A stretch of DNA of 7,154 nt, from positions 1-7,154 of the forward strand of contig JAUYJH010000104.1 of NCBI GenBank assembly GCA_030688705.1, given 5' to 3'. Source of the stretch: Deltaproteobacteria bacterium. Lineage in GTDB: Bacteria; UBA10199; SPLOWO2-01-44-7. Made by a program: the position numbers and the translations under genes. Shown in pieces: positions 5,843 to 7,154 of the stretch. How positions within the stretch are numbered: the first letter of the stretch is position 1; each line of letters begins with the position of its first letter. The notes under the pieces were generated by a model. The model saw only the letters and a list, made by a program, of their open reading frames with translations, was not told the origin of the DNA and did not search any database.

Positions 5843-5924
5843 TTGTCATTCTGAACGCAGTGAAGAATCCCGTTAAAAATCGGGATCCTTCGCCCTTCGA
5901 CAGGCTCAGGGCTCAGGATGACAA
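5843..5924. repeat. Palindromic intergenic repeat (TTGTCATTCTGA / TCAGGATGACAA type)
   Basis: TTGTCATTCTGA (5843-5854) pairs with TCAGGATGACAA (5913-5924) with one mismatch, and the inner ATCCCG (5867-5872) pairs with CGGGAT (5881-5886) around a TTAAAAAT loop. The right half carries TTCGACAGGCTCAGG. This is the form of dispersed palindromic repeats seen in many uncultured bacterial genomes (recognised from memory). It separates ccmA from ccmB. The transcript would fold into a large hairpin, which could affect relative expression of ccmB. Confidence 0.8.
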
Positions 5925-5951
5925 ACGTAAAATTTTTCATTTTCCACCACT

Positions 5952-5983
5952 CCCCTTTGGCTTGCCTTGCGGAAGCCAAGGGG
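5952..5983. repeat. Second palindromic repeat in the ccmA-ccmB gap
   Basis: CCCCTTTGGCTT (5952-5963) pairs with AAGCCAAGGGG (5973-5983), allowing one extra T in the left arm, with a 9-base loop. It is followed by CCTCGCAATGACA (5984-5996), a typical end of a common dispersed repeat (TTGCGAGG family). It belongs to a different repeat type from the neighbouring 5843-5924 element, so two repeats lie side by side in one operon gap. Confidence 0.65.
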
Positions 5984-6020
5984 CCTCGCAATGACATCGA
6001 ACAATGACAGCCTTGCACCA

Positions 6021-6701
6021 TCATAAAATCACATCCTTTGGAATCTGGCCGGGAGGGCCAAAGTAGACCAATCGCCCGTGATTCAAGGCCAAAATTTTGT
6101 CGCAAAGGGGGATCGTTTCGGGATGATCGTGGGAAGAAAACAAAACGGTACAGCCCGCCTTTTTTCTCTCCAAAATCAGCGTGCTCATCCTCTTTTTTCC
6201 CTCCTGGTCCAGATTGGTGTGGGGTTCGTCAAAAAGAAGAATTTGTGGATTTTCCATAAGAATACGGGCCAAAGAGAGCCGTTTTTTCATGCCGGTGGAA
6301 AAAGCGGCCACTTTTTCACGGCGATTTTTTTGAAGGCCCACTTTTTCCAGGAGGATGTCGAGTTGCCTTCCCAGAATTTTTTGGCCGCTGATTTTGGCAA
6401 AAAAGTCGAGATTTTCTTCCGCCGTCAGGGCCTTGTAGAGCCCCAGTTCGTGCCCCAGCCATTTGACCCCTTTTCGGATGGGCGCTGTTTCGGAAAGAGG
6501 ATGCCCCAGCAGAGTCCCCTCGCCGCAAGTCGGCGCAAGCCGTGTCGCCAGAATTTTTAGGAGGGTTGTCTTGCCGCAGCCGTTGGGGCCCAATATGGCA
6601 ACAACCTCTCCCTCATCGATCTGGAGAGAAAGACGATGCAAGGCCCACGTGCCGGCATAGCGATGGCCCAGATTTTTAAGTTCAATGACGGGGTTTTTCA
6701 T
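6021..6701 (-). CDS. ccmA: Heme exporter ABC ATPase CcmA
   Basis: CcmA is the cytoplasmic ATPase that powers release of holo-CcmE from the CcmABCD complex. The 226-aa protein shows Walker A GPNGCGKT (38-45), the CcmA-like WLGHELGLYKALTAEENL segment (81-98), a Walker B ILLFDEPHTNLD (154-165), and the H-loop histidine H191 in SSHD. The ABC signature reads FSTGMKKRLSLAR (134-146), an unusual form with ST in place of the LSGGQ-type core common in this family (E. coli has LSAGQ). The ATG at 6701 lacks a strong ribosome-binding site. It is the first gene of the minus-strand operon and diverges from the cytochrome gene across a 123-bp region with CRP/FNR-type dyads. Confidence 0.95.
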   Translation of the reverse strand: MKNPVIELKNLGHRYAGTWALHRLSLQIDEGEVVAILGPNGCGKTTLLKILATRLAPTCGEGTLLGHPLSETAPIRKGVKWLGHELGLYKALTAEENLDFFAKISGQKILGRQLDILLEKVGLQKNRREKVAAFSTGMKKRLSLARILMENPQILLFDEPHTNLDQEGKKRMSTLILERKKAGCTVLFSSHDHPETIPLCDKILALNHGRLVYFGPPGQIPKDVIL

Positions 6702-6737
6702 CGGCTCGCTCTTAAGGCACCAAAAATTTTTTGCCCG

Positions 6738-6755
6738 ATATGACGAACATCATAT
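6738..6755. promoter_or_regulatory. CRP/FNR-family dyad, upstream copy
   Basis: ATATGACGAACATCATAT is a perfect 6-bp inverted repeat (ATATGA / TCATAT) around CGAACA, with the TGA-N6-TCA core of the CRP/FNR superfamily. It matches TTGAT-N4-ATCAA at 7 of 10 positions. Its centre is 22 bp, two helical turns, from the centre of the next dyad, so dimers would bind on the same face. It may serve either ccmA or the cytochrome gene. Confidence 0.4.
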
Positions 6756-6761
6756 TTGTGT

Positions 6762-6775
6762 TTGATTTACATCAT
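6762..6775. promoter_or_regulatory. FNR/DNR-type operator, 9 of 10 match
   Basis: TTGATTTACATCAT matches the FNR consensus TTGAT-N4-ATCAA at nine of ten defined positions. It lies 49 bp upstream of the cytochrome start and 60 bp from the ccmA start. FNR-type regulators sense oxygen and DNR/NnrR-type ones sense NO; the site alone does not tell them apart. A class II arrangement would put the cytochrome transcription start near 6810, but the -10 there is weak. Confidence 0.5.
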
Positions 6776-6824
6776 TTATTTAGATAGAGGGCAAGTGTCA
6801 TATGGCAAAAAAAAAGGGGGAGTC

Positions 6825-7154
6825 ATGAAAAAAATTTTTGCAGGGGTGGGGCTTTTGGCCCTGCTGGTGTTTTTGGCAGTTCCCGTCAAGAAGGCCGAAG
6901 CGACTGCGCAGTGGACCCGAAAATACAAGGTCAACTGCCAAACGTGCCATACCGCGTTTCCAAGGCTCACCTATTTCGGCGAGAAATTCCAGAGAAACGG
7001 TTATCAGATGCCGGATACGGAGGATGGCGATGAAACCGGCAAAGAGGAGATCAGCAAAAATCTCTTTATTGATACGGTCAACGATTTCTTCGGTGTTCGT
7101 ATGTCGGTCTCTCCGGCTACTATCGTAACCAACGGGCTGAGAACGGCTGACGGT
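6825..7154 (+). CDS. Secreted monoheme c-type cytochrome (partial, 3' cut by window)
   Basis: The frame stays open to the last base (110 residues visible, no stop), so the gene is truncated by the window edge. The N-terminus is a Sec signal peptide, MKKIFAGVGLLALLVFLAVP, with likely cleavage after AEA near residue 26. One heme motif, CQTCH (38-42), is followed by TAFPRLTYFGEKFQRNGYQM. This W-x-x-K-Y-x-V-x-C-x-x-C-H-T-A-F-P-R-L pattern is common in short-heme-domain cytochromes, some of which carry a long C-terminal domain that may be a β-barrel; that part is not visible. The start follows AAGGGGGAG closely (6814-6822). It diverges from ccmA and its heme would be attached by the Ccm system encoded next to it. 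Electron partner is unknown. Confidence 0.85.
   Translation, partial: MKKIFAGVGLLALLVFLAVPVKKAEATAQWTRKYKVNCQTCHTAFPRLTYFGEKFQRNGYQMPDTEDGDETGKEEISKNLFIDTVNDFFGVRMSVSPATIVTNGLRTADG

Noticed and set aside
5821..6105. Minus-strand 94-codon frame across the ccmA-ccmB gap
   Set aside because: It starts within ccmA in another frame and translates the two palindromic repeats. No family features.

Overview
The window is a cytochrome c maturation (System I, Ccm) locus from a Gram-negative bacterium. No rRNA, tRNA or other taxonomic marker is present. An uncultured deltaproteobacterial-type lineage (Desulfobacterota or a relative) is plausible from the gene order, the moderate GC and the intergenic repeats of the TCATTCTGA...TCAGGATGA type, but this is inference only.

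Layout. On the minus strand, reading from right to left, lie ccmA (6701-6021), ccmB (5824-5147), ccmC (5105-4440), a tiny ccmD (4443-4318), ccmE (4333-3896) and, after an interruption, ccmF (2048 or 2066 down to 138). The interruption is a block of three plus-strand genes between ccmE and ccmF: a DUF433-type antitoxin (2148-2390), a DUF5615 PIN-like toxin (2392-2733), and an unrecognised protein with a phosphoribosyltransferase-like DD-loop (2808-3923). The last of these overlaps the 3' end of ccmE tail to tail by 28 bp. At the right edge, divergent from ccmA, a secreted monoheme c-type cytochrome (6825 to the window end) is cut off by the boundary. The first 137 bases, downstream of ccmF, hold no gene: they contain a 14-bp tandem repeat and a strong hairpin. 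The thiol and ligation genes ccmG and ccmH are not visible; they may lie beyond the left edge or elsewhere.

How the genes work together. CcmA and CcmB form the ABC transporter part that releases holo-CcmE. CcmC, with CcmD, loads heme onto His121 of CcmE. CcmF passes the heme from CcmE to apocytochromes with a CxxCH motif, such as the divergent cytochrome. The ccmA/cytochrome intergenic region carries two TGA-N6-TCA dyads spaced 22 bp apart, one of them a 9/10 match to the FNR consensus. This suggests shared control by an oxygen- or NO-sensing CRP/FNR-family regulator.

The main oddities are: (1) the ccm operon split by an opposite-strand toxin-antitoxin block with no clear terminator, a possible noncontiguous operon; (2) the toxin-antitoxin promoter, with a 13-bp tandem repeat, a palindrome over the -10, and a probably leaderless start; (3) intergenic gaps inside the operon filled by repeats, one of which carries the ccmC ribosome-binding site.
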